Of a DNA stretch of 64,000 nt, positions 45,501 to 58,760 are shown one piece after another. The notes beneath the pieces were generated by a model, which had not been told where the DNA came from, ran no database searches, and saw nothing but the letters and a program-made list of their open reading frames with translations. The stretch spans positions 20,891,165-20,955,164 of the forward strand of contig NC_133221.1 in the NCBI RefSeq assembly GCF_040436345.1. Reading direction: 5' to 3'. A program made the position numbers and the translations under genes. The stretch's first letter is position 1. Each line of letters begins with the position of its first letter. Origin of the DNA: Pagrus major (taxonomy: Eukaryota; Chordata; Actinopteri; Spariformes; Sparidae).

Positions 45501-47714
45501 CCAATTGAGATAATTCTAATATTTTACCCGCCACATTTACAAACCAGGGGGGGAAATGTTTAATGTAATGTAGTTCAGTTTGAACACCTCAGGCACCAAC
45601 AGTCATGCGCTTAATCTTGCATCAATGTTACAATAGTCCATTGTAAAGGTTGAATTTTTGGCTGAGCCGTTTAATTGGATTGCATCAGATTTTACAGGTG
45701 TATCTAATAAAGTAGCGACTGATTGTATATTTTGATCTGCAAGCCTAAAAAGAACATCAGTGTATTTCCCACAAATCATCTACCATGTTTCGACATTTAA
45801 AATGAAGACAGCTGAACAAGCTCAAACAATTTTACCCAAAGCACACAACAGTGCTCCAATGATCTTATCTGTTTGTCCTACATAACACAACCAGAGCCAA
45901 ATTTACATCCTGACATTGCTCCCCTGCATTATTTGTGTTTGGCTTCAAATAATTTTCCTCCACTTACTCCCAAAACTTTTCAGTGTTTGTGTTTTCAGGA
46001 TATGAGCAGAAAAATGATCAGTATTACACAGATATTGAGTCACAAGTGGATGCACGTTCACCAACTGGCCAGCAGAGGGCACTAAGAGGAAGCAGCAGAA
46101 ATCACATATGCCAAAGCTCATCTGAAGGAGAGAAGAGGAGAAAAGAGGCTCTATACACAATTGCTAATGTACATCTGTGTGGTTTCCTCTTAAGTAAAAA
46201 TATGCTGAAATTAGCAGGAAGAGAAACTGTGTCATTTTGCCTTCAATTAAACCAAAATTAAATCCAAATTGAAAAATGTGCAACCACAGACTCTTGCTCA
46301 CTCACCAGCTTACTGCAGTCCATCATCTTTTGCGTTAAGGCAGCGTTTAGAGAGGTGAACTGGCCGCAGTGTCTGTGAACTCAGGCGACAAGCAGCCCAC
46401 TCACGTATTCAAACATCTGACGTCTGCTCAACTCTCACCTCGAGGGGACACAGTCTTCCTCTTCAGCCCCCTCTTCCCCTTCTTATCTCTGCTGCCTTCA
46501 GTGCCGACTTGTCAAATTTCCTACTCAGAGCTTGTTTGCTTGGAAATGTCAGCCACAGTAAAAGAATTTTGGGGTTATGTAACACATTAATCTATGCTCG
46601 CACTCTTTCTCTTTTTTTTTCGCGTGGGTTTTTGTGTTTGAAAGAGGCTTTATATTTCATCCTGAAAAGACCCTATCCAGATTCTTGGCCTAAAACCATC
46701 CTAAATGGATTAAGCAGGTTGGATTTCTTTATTTGGCCGAAATTTGTTAGTGCATGTTTCCAGGCAGCAGAAAACAAGAGATTTAATGGGTCAGAGTCTG
46801 TATCAGATGACCTCTGGACAGGAGGTCGATCCTTGATCACCTCTGTCTATCTTTATAACTGACAAAGCTGTAAGTTTGAGCTTTTAGCAAAGTTTAAATG
46901 CTGGGAAGAGGGATAATGAGACATTAGGGGTTAGCGTAGCAGCTCATGAAAAATACAAAAGATACTTATGCTAAAAAGGCAAAAAAAATGGAAATTGCTT
47001 TTTCTCAAACTCTCTCATTTATCCAACATTTCCACCATGTGGGTGGCCTCGGAAATAGTTGTGTTGACCTTTCAAAGACTAAAGGGGATTAATGGCAAAT
47101 GGAAGAGGGTTGAGGAAGTGTGTGTGTATGTGTGTGTGTGGGAAGGAGGAAATACAGTAGGGCTGGCTAGTTTTTAATGTGGACGCCTAGCTGGGGAGGA
47201 AACCTGAAAGGAGAGGTTTGCCAGGAACACACAAGGGCAAGAATGGGGAAACAAAAACAGGATGGCTCTCAGGCTGACATGGAACATTGTGGACCAGTAA
47301 AGGGCGTTGACAGAGAAAGTCAGTGACAGTGTGACAGTAGGAAGCTGTGTTCTTCCACCCTGTTATCTCTGCTGTTTCTGCTCACTAAGAGGCTGCCAAT
47401 GCATCCACAAAGGAAGAAGAAATGTGTGTGTGTATATGGCACTCTGCTATGGAACGCATTTTATGATCCACTTAAGCCTGCCTGCACTCTGATAAAGAGG
47501 ACATAATGAAAAGCTGTAACTTTTACTTTTTAATTATTATTTAATTAATTAATCTTGTAATGCCGTCTTTCTCCTGCAGGATCAAGAGAAGTGTAGCTGA
47601 AGTTAAATTCACCAGATTAATGACTTGATATTTTTTAGTCCAAATAGAACAAATGCTTTGCGTGTTAACAGCCGCTTCGTGGTGACATTTATTTATTTTT
47701 GTGTGTCCCTCTAG

Positions 47715-47872
47715 CTGTGCAGTCTCTGAACAGCCTGAATGACCAGATTGCAAACTTCATGGTGACTGGACCCAAGCCCCCAGAGCCGGAGGAGCCTGCC
47801 TTCCGTCCTCCCGAGAAGGAGACAATGCAGAAGTCCATGACCCTGATGAGGCACCTCCTTGTGGATGCACAG
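47715..47872 (+). CDS. kazn: Kazrin-like protein, second coding exon
   Basis: Acceptor 'gtgtgtccctctag' before 47,715 and donor CACAG|GTACAAG after 47,872. The exon is 158 bases: two bases completing a codon from exon 1, then 52 codons, ending in phase 0. The peptide has a helical start (SLNDQIANFMV), a Pro/Glu-rich middle (GPKPPEPEEPAFRPPEKE) and a helical end (SMTLMRHLLVDAQ) that could lead into kazrin's coiled coil, whose usual published start (a Met before E-D-N-K-Q-L) would follow in the next exon. The next exon is not in the window. An alternative acceptor AG at 47,721-47,722 would shift the start by 8 bases and break the frame. Together the two exons encode 77 residues. Reality of the exon is well supported; the gene name relies on neighbourhood. 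Confidence 0.65.
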
Positions 47873-49424
47873 GTACAAGAAAGAGTAGATTTGTTTGCTC
47901 ATAAGAAGGCAGGTGCAGCTAGAAAAAAAGAGGCTCATCACTGAAAATATAGTTGTTGGATTTACCTCCCCAGAGCTTTCTCCACCCAACAGTGACATTT
48001 CTAGGGCCGTCAGTGAATCAGGATGTCAGAGTCAACTCAGAGTCTGCACTCAAACCAAGGGGAGTTGTCTTCGGTTTATTATTTCTCATGTCTTTGCTTC
48101 CATACACCTTAGAGAGAAAAAAAATACATTTCACCACCCTGCCCAGACAGTAAATGAGACAACAGATTTCCACACAGTAAAGAAAGTAAGCGTGTGTGTG
48201 TCTGCTCATTGTTCAGTTATAAAATCCCAGAAATTATCTCCTGCCGGGCTACTGACGGCGCTGTCAGCCGAAGACTCAATCACAGTAGACAGCAGTCGAG
48301 GAGGTTGTACCACCGTCTGGTTCAAATGTGGTTTAGCCCACTTCACTGACAGTCATCACTGGAGCAGAGAGCATTAGAGTAGCCAACAGATTGGAGTCGA
48401 TCTGCTCTGCCTCACGCTGTCCACCATCCCGCTGTCCTCTGTGTCTATCACCCCACTGCTTCCGTCATCGTTACTTTTGTGGTTTTTGGTTATCTTAAAA
48501 GAGCCATGCTCTCCTGCATTTGTTCTGCTTACAATGATGGAGTGAAAATAAAGTGCTTTTAATTGGCTGACCAAATACAAGTCGACTTTCGGTCTTCCCG
48601 ACTGATGACTCAAATCATTTACGATCAGCCCTAAAAATTTCCACCAGAATTGATTCATTTGTATAAAACAGGTGTCATTAGTAGTAGTGGTGATGTTAAT
48701 ACAGCTTTGATATACAAATTTGCGCTGTTGACCAATTGCAATTTGTTAAATTCTAGTTCCATAATGCATCCTGGATCTGTTTACAATGTCACCTCCCTTT
48801 ATCACCACCTATTTTTGAGTGAATCTTGCTGTTTTAACTTTCAAATTGATGTTTTTCAAAAAGATCCTTGAACTCCAAAACCAGAGAACTGCAGCTGACC
48901 AAGTGATCTGACTGTATTAATACAATATTTATGTGCAGTTAGTCAATATCATGAATCATTTGATCAGTTGATCAGCAAAAATGTAGACGATTGATTAATC
49001 ATTCAAGTCAGTTGCTCGTTCCAGCACACATTTGAAGCTCTTATATCACTGTTTTGATGTATCACTCAATTAAAGTATTTTATGTTTTGGACTTTGCTTT
49101 CTCAAAACAAAATGTGAGAACTTGTCTTTAGATAAGTTATGATGGCAATTAGTTATCACAGGGGGGACGTGGCAAGGCTACCATACAAAGCCAAAACAAA
49201 GCCAAGAAAATGTAACAAGGCATATCTTGCCCTCGGCTTCACCAGTACAATGGTGGTTAATGAAGAGAGACCACAGTGTGTTGGGTGTCTCAAAATATTA
49301 TTAGTTGCAGACCTATGTGCAATGCAGTGAGATTATCCAGAACTGATTCTCCCAATAAAATGCAGCACTGTTTATGAATGTGATAATTTGATACTGACAA
49401 ATTACCTCATCACTTCATTGACTT

Positions 49425-49800
49425 TTGTAAATATGAATTTGATGCCAGTAACATGTTTCAAACAAGTTGGGACAAGCGTCACAAAACTGGGAAAGTTGTA
49501 AATGATCAAAAAACACCTGTTGGAACATTCCACAGGTAAACAGGTTCATTGGTAACAGGTGATAATATCACGATTGGGTATGAGGAGGGGCATCGTCGAA
49601 AGGCTCAGTCGTTCACAAGCAAGGATGGGGCGAGGTTCACCACTTTATCAAACACATGATTGCATGAAGGATGTTACAACATGTGTTTGGGAACACTGTT
49701 CACAGTAAGCACAGTTTGTTCGCAAATGACTGCATTCTGTCTTTATTTCCATTTTACACAGCCTCCCAACTTTTTTTGGAATAGTGGTTGTAAGATAAAA
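49425..49800 (+). repeat. Degraded copy of a high-copy teleost repeat
   Basis: 'aagttgggacaagcgtcaca', 'actgggaaagttgtaaatga', 'tggaacattccacaggtaaa', 'ggctcagtcgttcacaagc', 'aaggatggggcgaggttcac' and the end 'cccaactttttttggaatag' occur in the order of a repeat common in fish genomes. Compared with my memory of it, an internal part is missing. It encodes nothing here. Confidence 0.6.
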
Positions 49801-52800
49801 CACAGTTAATCCACCATATAAATTGCTGTATAATGTGATCTTGGAGAACAAAGGTCAAAAAAGACTCTAGCAATTTGTGAAACAGAGAAAAACCTTGTTT
49901 ATGCCAACACCTGGCAGACTTGTAGTGTAGGAGTAGACTTCATGCTTCATTTTGTACCAGTGCAAATTGTTTGTGAAGACGCAGAATGCTATTTGTGTGC
50001 TACACCGGCAAAGGGCCCCAGATGAAATGAAAATATTGACTGTGTAATAGGGATGCAACAACACGTTACATTTCCTCCATGAGAGTCAATTGCCACTTAA
50101 ATTCCCTCAGCGAAATGATGCTTCCACTGAATACAACCTAGTGTTAGAAAGTATTCCAACAGTTAATTTGTTTTTGTAATAGTCCCCCCCTCCTCCAAGT
50201 CCTCTTATTCAGTGATGACCTCAGTGTCCTCAAAAATGAATTTTCTAGGGCATCAATCACCCAAGTGAGAGTGGAACTGTTTGAGGATTGATGCTTGTGG
50301 ACTGCAAGCGTGACAGCTTTTGTTAATAAATGCATTTGCTGAACCATTATTGTTGTGTCAAACAGACGATGGGGACATGACGTTAATAGCACCCCCCTCT
50401 CCCACGTGTTCACCCTCCCTCCTTTTTCTCCTCTTGTTTCACTCATGTTCTTGCCGATAATTTCGCGTAACCTTTCTGAGGGAAAAGGAGGAAGAGGAGG
50501 AGCTCCAATTAGGGGAGGGAGGAAGCCGCCAGCTGGAGTGGCAATGTCAAGAGTGTGATTGAGCTGTTTGTGTTTAATACGCATATGCTTGTTCTGTTGA
50601 TTCGTTACCGTGTCGTTTGTATTCCACATTCATTTGTCCAGAAAAATGTGTGTGAGCTACGACAACACAGATGTTGTTAAATAAAACTTTGAACTTAATC
50701 TACAAGTGTAAGGCGTAAAGTGCTTGCTGGTTCCCTCTCTATTTGTTCATTATTATATGTCATCGTTTATACACAACTAGAATGAGTTACAACACAGGTC
50801 CAAACAAAGCGTACCTAATTAGCCTTTTTCCCTCTTTGATTCCCTCAGCCTCTCATCATCTGTTTGTCTCTCAGGTTAAAAAGCGTGTTTAATGCTCAAA
50901 GCCCAAGAAAATCCACCTGCATGTAAGGACAAGAGACGTGGAGATTGCTGAGTGACTGCTGAGTGACAGTCAACATGCCTTTTCCCTTTTTTTTTCACTG
51001 TATCTCTTTATCTCTCATTCTCCATCTAAAAGACAGGTAGCCATCTTTCATTTAATGCGGCTGACTCTGTCTTGTTAATGTACTCGCAGTCCAGGTAGTT
51101 CTCATTCCCTCTTTTGATTTCTATTCTTTTGGTTTTAGTCAGTGCGCAAGTAAAATGTCATGAGGCAGGTGTATATCAGTAACGATGCCTGTCCTTTTTT
51201 GTTTTCTCACGCAGTATAATGTGGCTCAGGTGTCAATATATGGGATATATTGTACATACTTTCTCTATATTTAATTTGTCAGGTCCAATGTGTTGTATCT
51301 AAACTACTTGAGGGTTTCTGTGGTTATGGAAACCTGGAAAGTCACAAACTTGGAAATGTGGCTTGCAGTCATTTAATGGTTGAAAAAAAAAAGCTACACT
51401 TAACAGAAACGTGTCTAACACTATTGAGATCATTATGATTGTCATATTTGGCATGATATAGTTACAATGTAGTATTGAAATTATAACAGATTTTTTTTGT
51501 GATTGGCTGGCTGTGATCAAATGAAATCACCACTTTATTTTGCTTTCTGGGTCCCCTGCAGTTTTGCAGGGACTGAGAGGGGCGCAGCACACCAGCTGAG
51601 AGACACACTGGCTTAATGAGGTAGTTGACCACAAATCTCTGAAAAATTAGGTTATCAAATCTTCCTGCACCTTTCTCAGCTTTAACATAACATAATTAGA
51701 ATAGGGCTATTTTAACAAACCACTACTAAGAGTCAGCTCGCTGCAGAGCTGCTTCCTGTGGATCTTTCTTTTCCTCCAAAGGCCCATCTGCCGTGTATCC
51801 TGCAGTCAAGCTGGGAGGAGATTGGCTGCTGAGCTTTTGCCACCAGACCCTCCCTCTATCTCCCCTTCCCCGTGCTGTACCTGGCTGTGACTACATTAGC
51901 TAAGCTGTCAATCATCAGTGAAGGAGAATTGGGTGTGTGTGGTGAGTTTAAGCACATGGGGGACGTGGATGCAGTTTGGAGGCCAGTAAAGGTGACTTTG
52001 ACAGTGACTGAGTGGAGACACTGATAAATAAGATCTATCTGACTCCCTCCGACCTCCACTCTGCTCTAATCATCAGTGGAGTGCTGGAGACACGTCTGTC
52101 AGTCTTACAGGAAAAACAGATTCAAACACACAGTGGTCCCTTCTTTTTTTTTTTTACAAGTAAACAGTTACGCAAACTTCTAGAGCTAAAAACAATGAAT
52201 ATAGAAATGCATCAGATCAATATTTTATGTAATGAAATTTTCACAAAAAGCCAGTAATTGTTAACACAGAGCAAATCAATATTGCTAGAATTGCCGGCTA
52301 TTCTGAGAGAATCAATATTGTATGGCTGAGAAGTGTACAAAACTAGCTTCACACTTTTTTCCTGAACTCAGTCAAATGGAAACAATATCATTAAAAAGAA
52401 ACTTGTGTTGCATGGGAATAAATGGATAGTAATTGTGACTTGGTGAGTATAAAAAACATGAGTGGTGAGGTTGCAGATTCAAATTGAATAATTGAATAAA
52501 TAAGCTTATATTAATTTAAGCTTCACCGATATTTTCATATTAACAATAGGTCAAATGACTGAGTGTATTATATAGAGAGTCTCTCTTAGTGATGAACCCA
52601 CATGCAATTATCACCAAACTCTGTTATCCATCTTTACAGTCATTGTTTTGTTCTGGCTCACTGCTTTACTGTTTTTGTTCAGCCTCACTGCTCTCATCAA
52701 CTTCATTTCCAATGCTAATGTTACTCCACATCTGTTGTGAACAGTTTTCTAACTTGCATCATCTTTTATCTAACTTTTTAAGTTGATAAAATGTCAATGT

Positions 52801-52989
52801 TTACTTCTTGTTCTGCCGCCCCAGAGTGCTCAAAGACAGTAAATGTTGCCTAAATAACAGCATACTGTATAATGAGTTAATCGCCCCTCTATCCATAGTT
52901 AGTGTAGACTGGGTAAGTCAGTTGTATCAAATCTAACGCTTGTCTCAGTCCAAATGAATATTTCAGCACAAAAGACTGACTTCCACATA

Positions 52990-53290
52990 TATTAACCAAT
53001 AGTGCTGGACCTGTGCCCAGGGTCATGGAAGAGCGCAGGCTGCTCGCAGTCTCATAGGACTGGGGGGAGGTGCTGCAGAGGGAGCGGGTGTATGATGGGT
53101 CTGCCTGGGTCAGTCTGTCCCTCTCCGACTGGGGCCTCAGCTGGCCCTCCAGAGTATGGTTCTTACCCATGCATAATACATCACCATGGTCCCATCTGCC
53201 CTCTCAACCCTTCCTCTGACTCTGCCAGGCCTGTCTAATAGGCCCTGTTCAGCTAAGGGCCAGTCAGATACGCTGCCGTGTGCCACAATG
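52990..53290. other. GC-rich island in the kazn intron, function unknown
   Basis: Base composition rises sharply against AT-rich surroundings. The minus strand is open for 93 codons (52,889-53,170), with a Ser/Thr-rich central part in which CSTSPQSYETASSLRSS is not of simple-repeat type. I recognise no family. It could be a conserved enhancer, an unannotated exon of an antisense transcript, or chance. Confidence 0.25.
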
Positions 53291-55595
53291 GTGATGGCTT
53301 ATTGTGGCCCAGCTCAATCCCAGAGTGTGACAAATGAGAATGGAAATTGGGTAATTTGGTTCAAAGCGAGTTTTGTCTTCATCCACTGTTAGAAAGAGCT
53401 GGAGTGTTTCTTGGGTTTTCACTCTGCTGTCAAAACATCCCCCAGTATTTTCAAAATACTAGAATTAGCTCCCCCAAGTTCACGGCTTCAGTTCGTGTTT
53501 GGATCTGAAAATGATTCTTCCACATCAAAGGCAGAGAGCTTGAACTTGAGGTCATTTGTTTCGAAGTCTCTGTCATTTTCACATTTCAGATTAGTTTATT
53601 TCTTTTTTTCTATTTGCCATTGCTGAAAGTTATAATTGCTCGATCTCGGTGAATGTTATTTGCAGAGATGGTGCTCCCACAGACAAGGTCAGACCCTTGT
53701 TATTTTCAATGCTGGCTGCGGTCAAGAGTATTTCACTTAATGAAATTCCCCTGGGATGTCTCATTCATTGAGTGGATAGTATCCAGAGGGAATATGTAAA
53801 ATGATGTCTTTTACTCTTTATCTGCTACTTGCGATCAGTTATTTATTTTTTTTGGGCCACACAAAATGGAATTGTGGGTGCGAGACGCATGATAGTGCTC
53901 GTGCAGCATGAAGACTTGTATGCTGAGCAGATTGGAAATGAAGGCTTATCTTGTAAGGAATAAATTGAAAACCATTTCATTATAAGAATGCAGTTCTGAA
54001 TGTTGCCTGCAGAGAAAAGAGCTCTATCATAGTGAAACAGTAATGGTATGGGAATTGTCATGAGTCGGTAGAAATTCGTGTCACGTAAGACACTGTATCC
54101 TTTTCTTCTACTTGAACTCTGATAATCAGTGTAGGAACTCAGGCATATGACAGGAATTAAAGTATTTCTTTTTACTTTGTCACTATGCAGTTCAATGTTT
54201 GGACACAGAATGTTTTCTGAAAGAGATTTACTGAACTTTGAAGTTTACACAACAGTAGACATATTACAAAAACAATAATCCGCTTTCAGCGTCAATATTG
54301 CCCCGTAAAAATCAATTTTGAGCAGGTGGGCTATGATGAGCTCAGGTGAACAATGCCAAAGAACAGTAGGACAAAGAGAGAAACAGCAGTGGTGAGCTTT
54401 GGTCATGGCTGATGTAGGCTTATTGCATTTACTACGAATCTTTCACTCAATGATCATCATCAAAAACACGTCTGTGTAAAAAGAAAAAAAATGTCAAGAA
54501 GCTGCATTGATGAAAAATGATCTCAGGAAGATGATTTGAGTCATAGATCCATGAATTTGAACAAACAAAATGGGTTTATAATAATGAGGAGTGATTTTAA
54601 AACTCTGGGAAGTGTCATGGTCCTGAGTATTAGTTTTGTCATTTTCTGTTTTATGTTGAAAGTTTAATGTTTTCACTTCCTTTTCAGTGCACACCTGTGT
54701 GTCACTTGTTAATTGGCTCCTGTGTTTTTACGTCTTTGTTTTTCCTTCACTCTTTGTCAGTTCCCCTGTCCTGTTTTCTCCTCATATCTTCCTAGCGTTT
54801 GCTGCCTGTGTTCCTGGTGTTTTCCGGGTTTTGAACTTAGTTTTTTATTTTTTGCTTTCTTTGCCTGCATTTTGTTTTTGCATTCAGCTTGGTCATTTAT
54901 GCTTTCTTTGTGTTATTTCAACCCGCCTGCCTTGGTGTGTTGCATTTGCAAAGACTTAACAAAAAGTTTCCATCCAGTATCATTATATCTCTGTCATAGT
55001 GATTGCCAGTTAAACAGCAGAATTCCCCTATTTCCATTCCAAACTCATGTCATGTACGTCTTTTGCTGGGGCTGCAACAGCACCCCTGCAGTTCCAACGC
55101 AGTGATCTCATTGAAATGAATGAGGGCAGTGCCCTTTTTCTGTTTCAGAACAGCTTTTAACATTGCTGACCTGACACTTAAAAACTATGAGTTTATTTAA
55201 GGCACAATTTTTGCATGATGGGAAGTCCACATTAACCACTATCACCAGTTTAAAGTCAGTCCACATACATTCAAAAAGAGTTTGACGTGTTAGAAAAACA
55301 AAATACTTCTAATTACCCTACTACACTGCCTGAATATTTTCTGTTGCCTGACAGGCTTGGTAATTAGTTCTGTCAGCTTGGGACCAAATACACGCTTTCT
55401 GCAGTTTGCATCATGTCATGAAAGTGAAAGACGTGACCGTCTAACATCGCAAAGGTCTCAGCACCAACAGTGGTGGAATTGCCATTAACTGTGCCAAAAG
55501 ACAAAAATTAGAGAATAATTAGACACAGTGCACACACTGTGTCAAAGATACATAGATAAACATGATGGATGGATCTGGATCTGGGGCCAAAAAGT

Positions 55596-55815
55596 GGGGA
55601 CGGCCTTCCATTCCGAAACACCCCTACTCCGAAACACCGCTGTTCCGAATCCGACTTTCAAGTTCCAATTACTTCCCAATAGGGTTAGGGTCAGGGGTTC
55701 CCCAATAGCCTTTTCAGAATAGCGGGGTCTTTAGAAAAAATGGGAAACCCCGCCATTACGAAGAATGGAAGTCTATTTTCGGAACAGCGGGGTTTCGGAA
55801 AGGCGGGGTGTAACC
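55596..55815. mobile_element. Small foldback element of TTCCGAA units with 9-bp flanking repeat
   Basis: The left arm carries ATTCCGAAAC, CTCCGAAACACCGC and TGTTCCGAAT. The right arm carries the complement: TCGGAACAGCGGGG, TTTCGGAAAGGCGGGGTGT. The two arms can fold. Between them lies 'atagggttagggtcaggggt'. The element is bracketed by identical CCAAAAAGT at 55,587-55,595 and 55,816-55,824, a convincing target-site duplication. About 220 bases, non-coding. I recall similar TTCCGAAAC repeats in fish, but the class is not known to me. Confidence 0.65.
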
Positions 55816-58524
55816 CCAAAAAGTATATTGCCCACTGATAGCTTAGCATTGATATATCAGCAGAGGCACATATGATCAGTTTATAAGTAACGAGAAAGAT
55901 TTTCTACCAGAGAGCACGGACAAATGTATTTCTCTGCAAAATATCTCCACAGTTGCTTAATAGCCAAATGTATGGATTTATTATATGGTATACCCACAGT
56001 TATAGTGTCTGTTGTGTTGTTTCTGCAGTTCAAAAAGAGCTGTTTAGTATTCTGAATGTAACATTTTCTTTCTTAATTTTGGCTAGCTGTATGAGTCATG
56101 TTTTGGGTATTTGTGAGTGTGTTTGCTCATGGTGTTGCGCTAACATCCTTGAAAATCCAGTCTGTGGGGACACATAGAGTCTTTCTACTAACCTTACATC
56201 TAAAGAGCCATTACAGGCAATACATAATGGTGTGCTTCAAGCTAGCTCTCTGCAATGAAAACCGAAAATGACTGGTCTATTGATCTGGGAGGTGTGCTTA
56301 CCAGAGCAAGAGAGCTGATGATTGTGCGACTTCTACTCTCTACCAGCTTTAACCCTTTCTATCAGAGGTCAGAATCTGGCTCTAACAAAGACATACACGA
56401 GCTGTGGGAACATGGTTGATAGTCTGCATTGATCCAGAATGCAATGCCTTGGAGATTCTGCGACTACCAACCCTCCGAGCTGGTCTCCAAACACAGCTGG
56501 AGCAATGACGAACTGTCCTTTCCAGTCTCCGGGGATAGGGAAAGATAAATGTACATCCTTCAAGGTGAAATGCAAGCTTGAGGTCAGATTCAAGCAAACA
56601 GCTAAGTTAAGACATTGAACCCAGAACAAAATGTTTTCAGATTGTAGATTAGGCAGCAGCTTGAAAAACTGCGCTTGTCCTCCCGAAACCAGTTGTGATT
56701 GATTTTGGTATTGAGTGAGAAGCTGCTTCAACTTGATCTGGTTCTATGGAACGGTTGTGAACCCCACGTGGGAATGTCTGCAAATAGATATGGGGCTTTT
56801 GTTAGGCTGTAAGTTGTTAAAGATAAAGGGGGATCATAATAACTAAAGCTAATAACCAGATTTAGTTTATCCACTTCAATGCTAGATACAAAGTAGCTTG
56901 TAGACGACCTTGTTTACAGGCAAAATACTGTAGGAAACCTTTACTTTTTAATATAGATTCATCATTATTATCAGACACATCCTCTGTATTTCTTTCAGGC
57001 TGTGGATGTATATGAACGGAGTATTATATGCTCCTAGAGCCTCTTAGACTTTCAAACAATGCATTTATTGTTGTGTCTAATGACCCAGAATATGGCACAC
57101 AAGGGAAATTCAATCAACTCAATAACTAATGCATTCAGGTGTTGAATAGAAATATCTGCATAACTGGCCAAGTCATACAGGGGTTGCTAGGCAACCTGGC
57201 TTGTCTTACAGGAACTGTCACAGACAGACACGTTCATGGTTGAATCTGTGTTTTGGTAACTCTTCTTCATCAGCTTTTTTTTTCTGCTCGTCATGGAAGA
57301 AAGAAACCTTTATCTGAAGCGTATCTGTGTGTGCTCTGGCAATGCATAAATATTGTTTTTTGTTTTATTAATTTGTTTTTATAGAGGTTCTTTGCCCTGT
57401 GCCAGCTCACCTGGAGCAACTTGAAGCATGTTATGGTTATACTGCGAGGATCACAAACGAAGAACAGGGTGCCAGGCACAGGGTGATTCAGTTAGTAGCC
57501 TGCTGTTCACAGTGGTTAAGCGATCTCCCTCTTCATGTGGAGAAAAGTCAGGCAGACACAACACTCTCCTGATCTAACTTGCTCATCCATTGATGCAGTG
57601 GAAACCACAGTGAATGGGACTGCTGTGTCAGGTGTGTATCTGTATGAAGACGTGCACATGATGCTGTGCGTCACTATGGAAACAGGCGATCAGATTATTT
57701 TGATGGTACAAACAGGAGACATAGGTGTTGATAGGTAATAGCCCAAGCTTGTTTATATGTTAGCCCCTCTTGCTCTGTCTTTTTGCTCCCGTTTCCTCCT
57801 CGTGTTAGTTCTCTACGTATTACTGCGCAGTAGCAGCTATCTCCAAAGATCAAAGGCTTTGCCCTCAATTTCAGAATGAGGTTTCAGAGCTATATTCTGC
57901 TGCCTCTGACGCAGATGTGTGCTGTGCCCATAGCTACGCTGTTTAGAGGAGGTAAACTCATGACCTGTGTTTGAATCTAGGTGAAATGCCTTAAATCATT
58001 AGTGTCATGTATGTGTATGTGTGCAAACCTGTATGGAGTCACCTCTGTGTCCTTTTGTGCTCCACAGATGACTCCTCCGACCTTTTCTTTGTCTTTGTGC
58101 TGGCCAAAATTAACTTTGACTTTGCATCTGACTGTCAAGTGCAGCGCAGTATCCCTGGTAACAGCTGGTTGTATGTATCAAGGTTGCAAGACTTTAGAAA
58201 GTAAATCAACCTAATGACTGCAGGAGGTGGTATGATTGCAAAGTTTGAATTCTGCATCATGAGTGAGGTGACTCATTGCAATAGCTCTTGCTCTTTTCTT
58301 GACCCCACACAGTGGGAGTCATGTTTTCACACAGCACACTTTGTTGGCCTGAATATTAGATGATGCTTATGACAAGACAACCCCACTGTTTTGCAATTCA
58401 TGTTTGAGAAAAGACTTTTTGAAGAAACCCTGGTGGTTGTTTTCAATGTAAATGGATTTCCACAAACTTGGATGGGGCATGGGTCTCAGCCCAGAATAGA
58501 CCCCATGAACTTTTCGTGTGGATC

Positions 58525-58760
58525 TGAATAAAGGGACAGTCCAGGATTTAACACTCTGAGATATGGTTTTCACATTTTTGTTAATTTCTCAGGGAATAAT
58601 ACATTATCTTGATGAAATAAATCAGGCATATTTAAATGTCTGTTATCTATGAGAAAGTACAAAAGCAGACTGTTGGGAGCTACAGTTCCCATGAATTAGG
58701 AGCATAGAGGAATGTAAGCTGGAAGTGTAGTGCAGGAGTTGGAGTCAGTGAGCTAGCAAT
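58525..58760 (+). repeat. Possible interspersed repeat ('gggacagtccaggatttaac')
   Basis: 'gggacagtccaggatttaac' and 'gggagctacagttcccatga' are phrases of the kind found in repeated fish DNA. Boundaries and class are uncertain. Confidence 0.3.

Larger units (their letters stand above)
26179..47714 (+). other. kazn: Intron 1 of the kazn-like gene (21.5 kb)
   Basis: GT at 26,179 to AG at 47,713-47,714. The intron holds TG-rich DNA at 26,758-26,825, an A17/T11 hairpin-like pair at 28,721-28,761, a SINE at 29,936-30,247, hAT-like elements at 37,017 and 41,166 (and 45,334), a teleost repeat at 38,484, and a long CA array at 40,713. I found no further coding exon. The many small open frames are not supported. 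Confidence 0.5.

Noticed and set aside
54687..55105. Phe/Cys-rich + frames of 90 and 130 codons
   Set aside because: T-rich low-complexity intron sequence that gives hydrophobic peptides. No splice sites or family support were seen.
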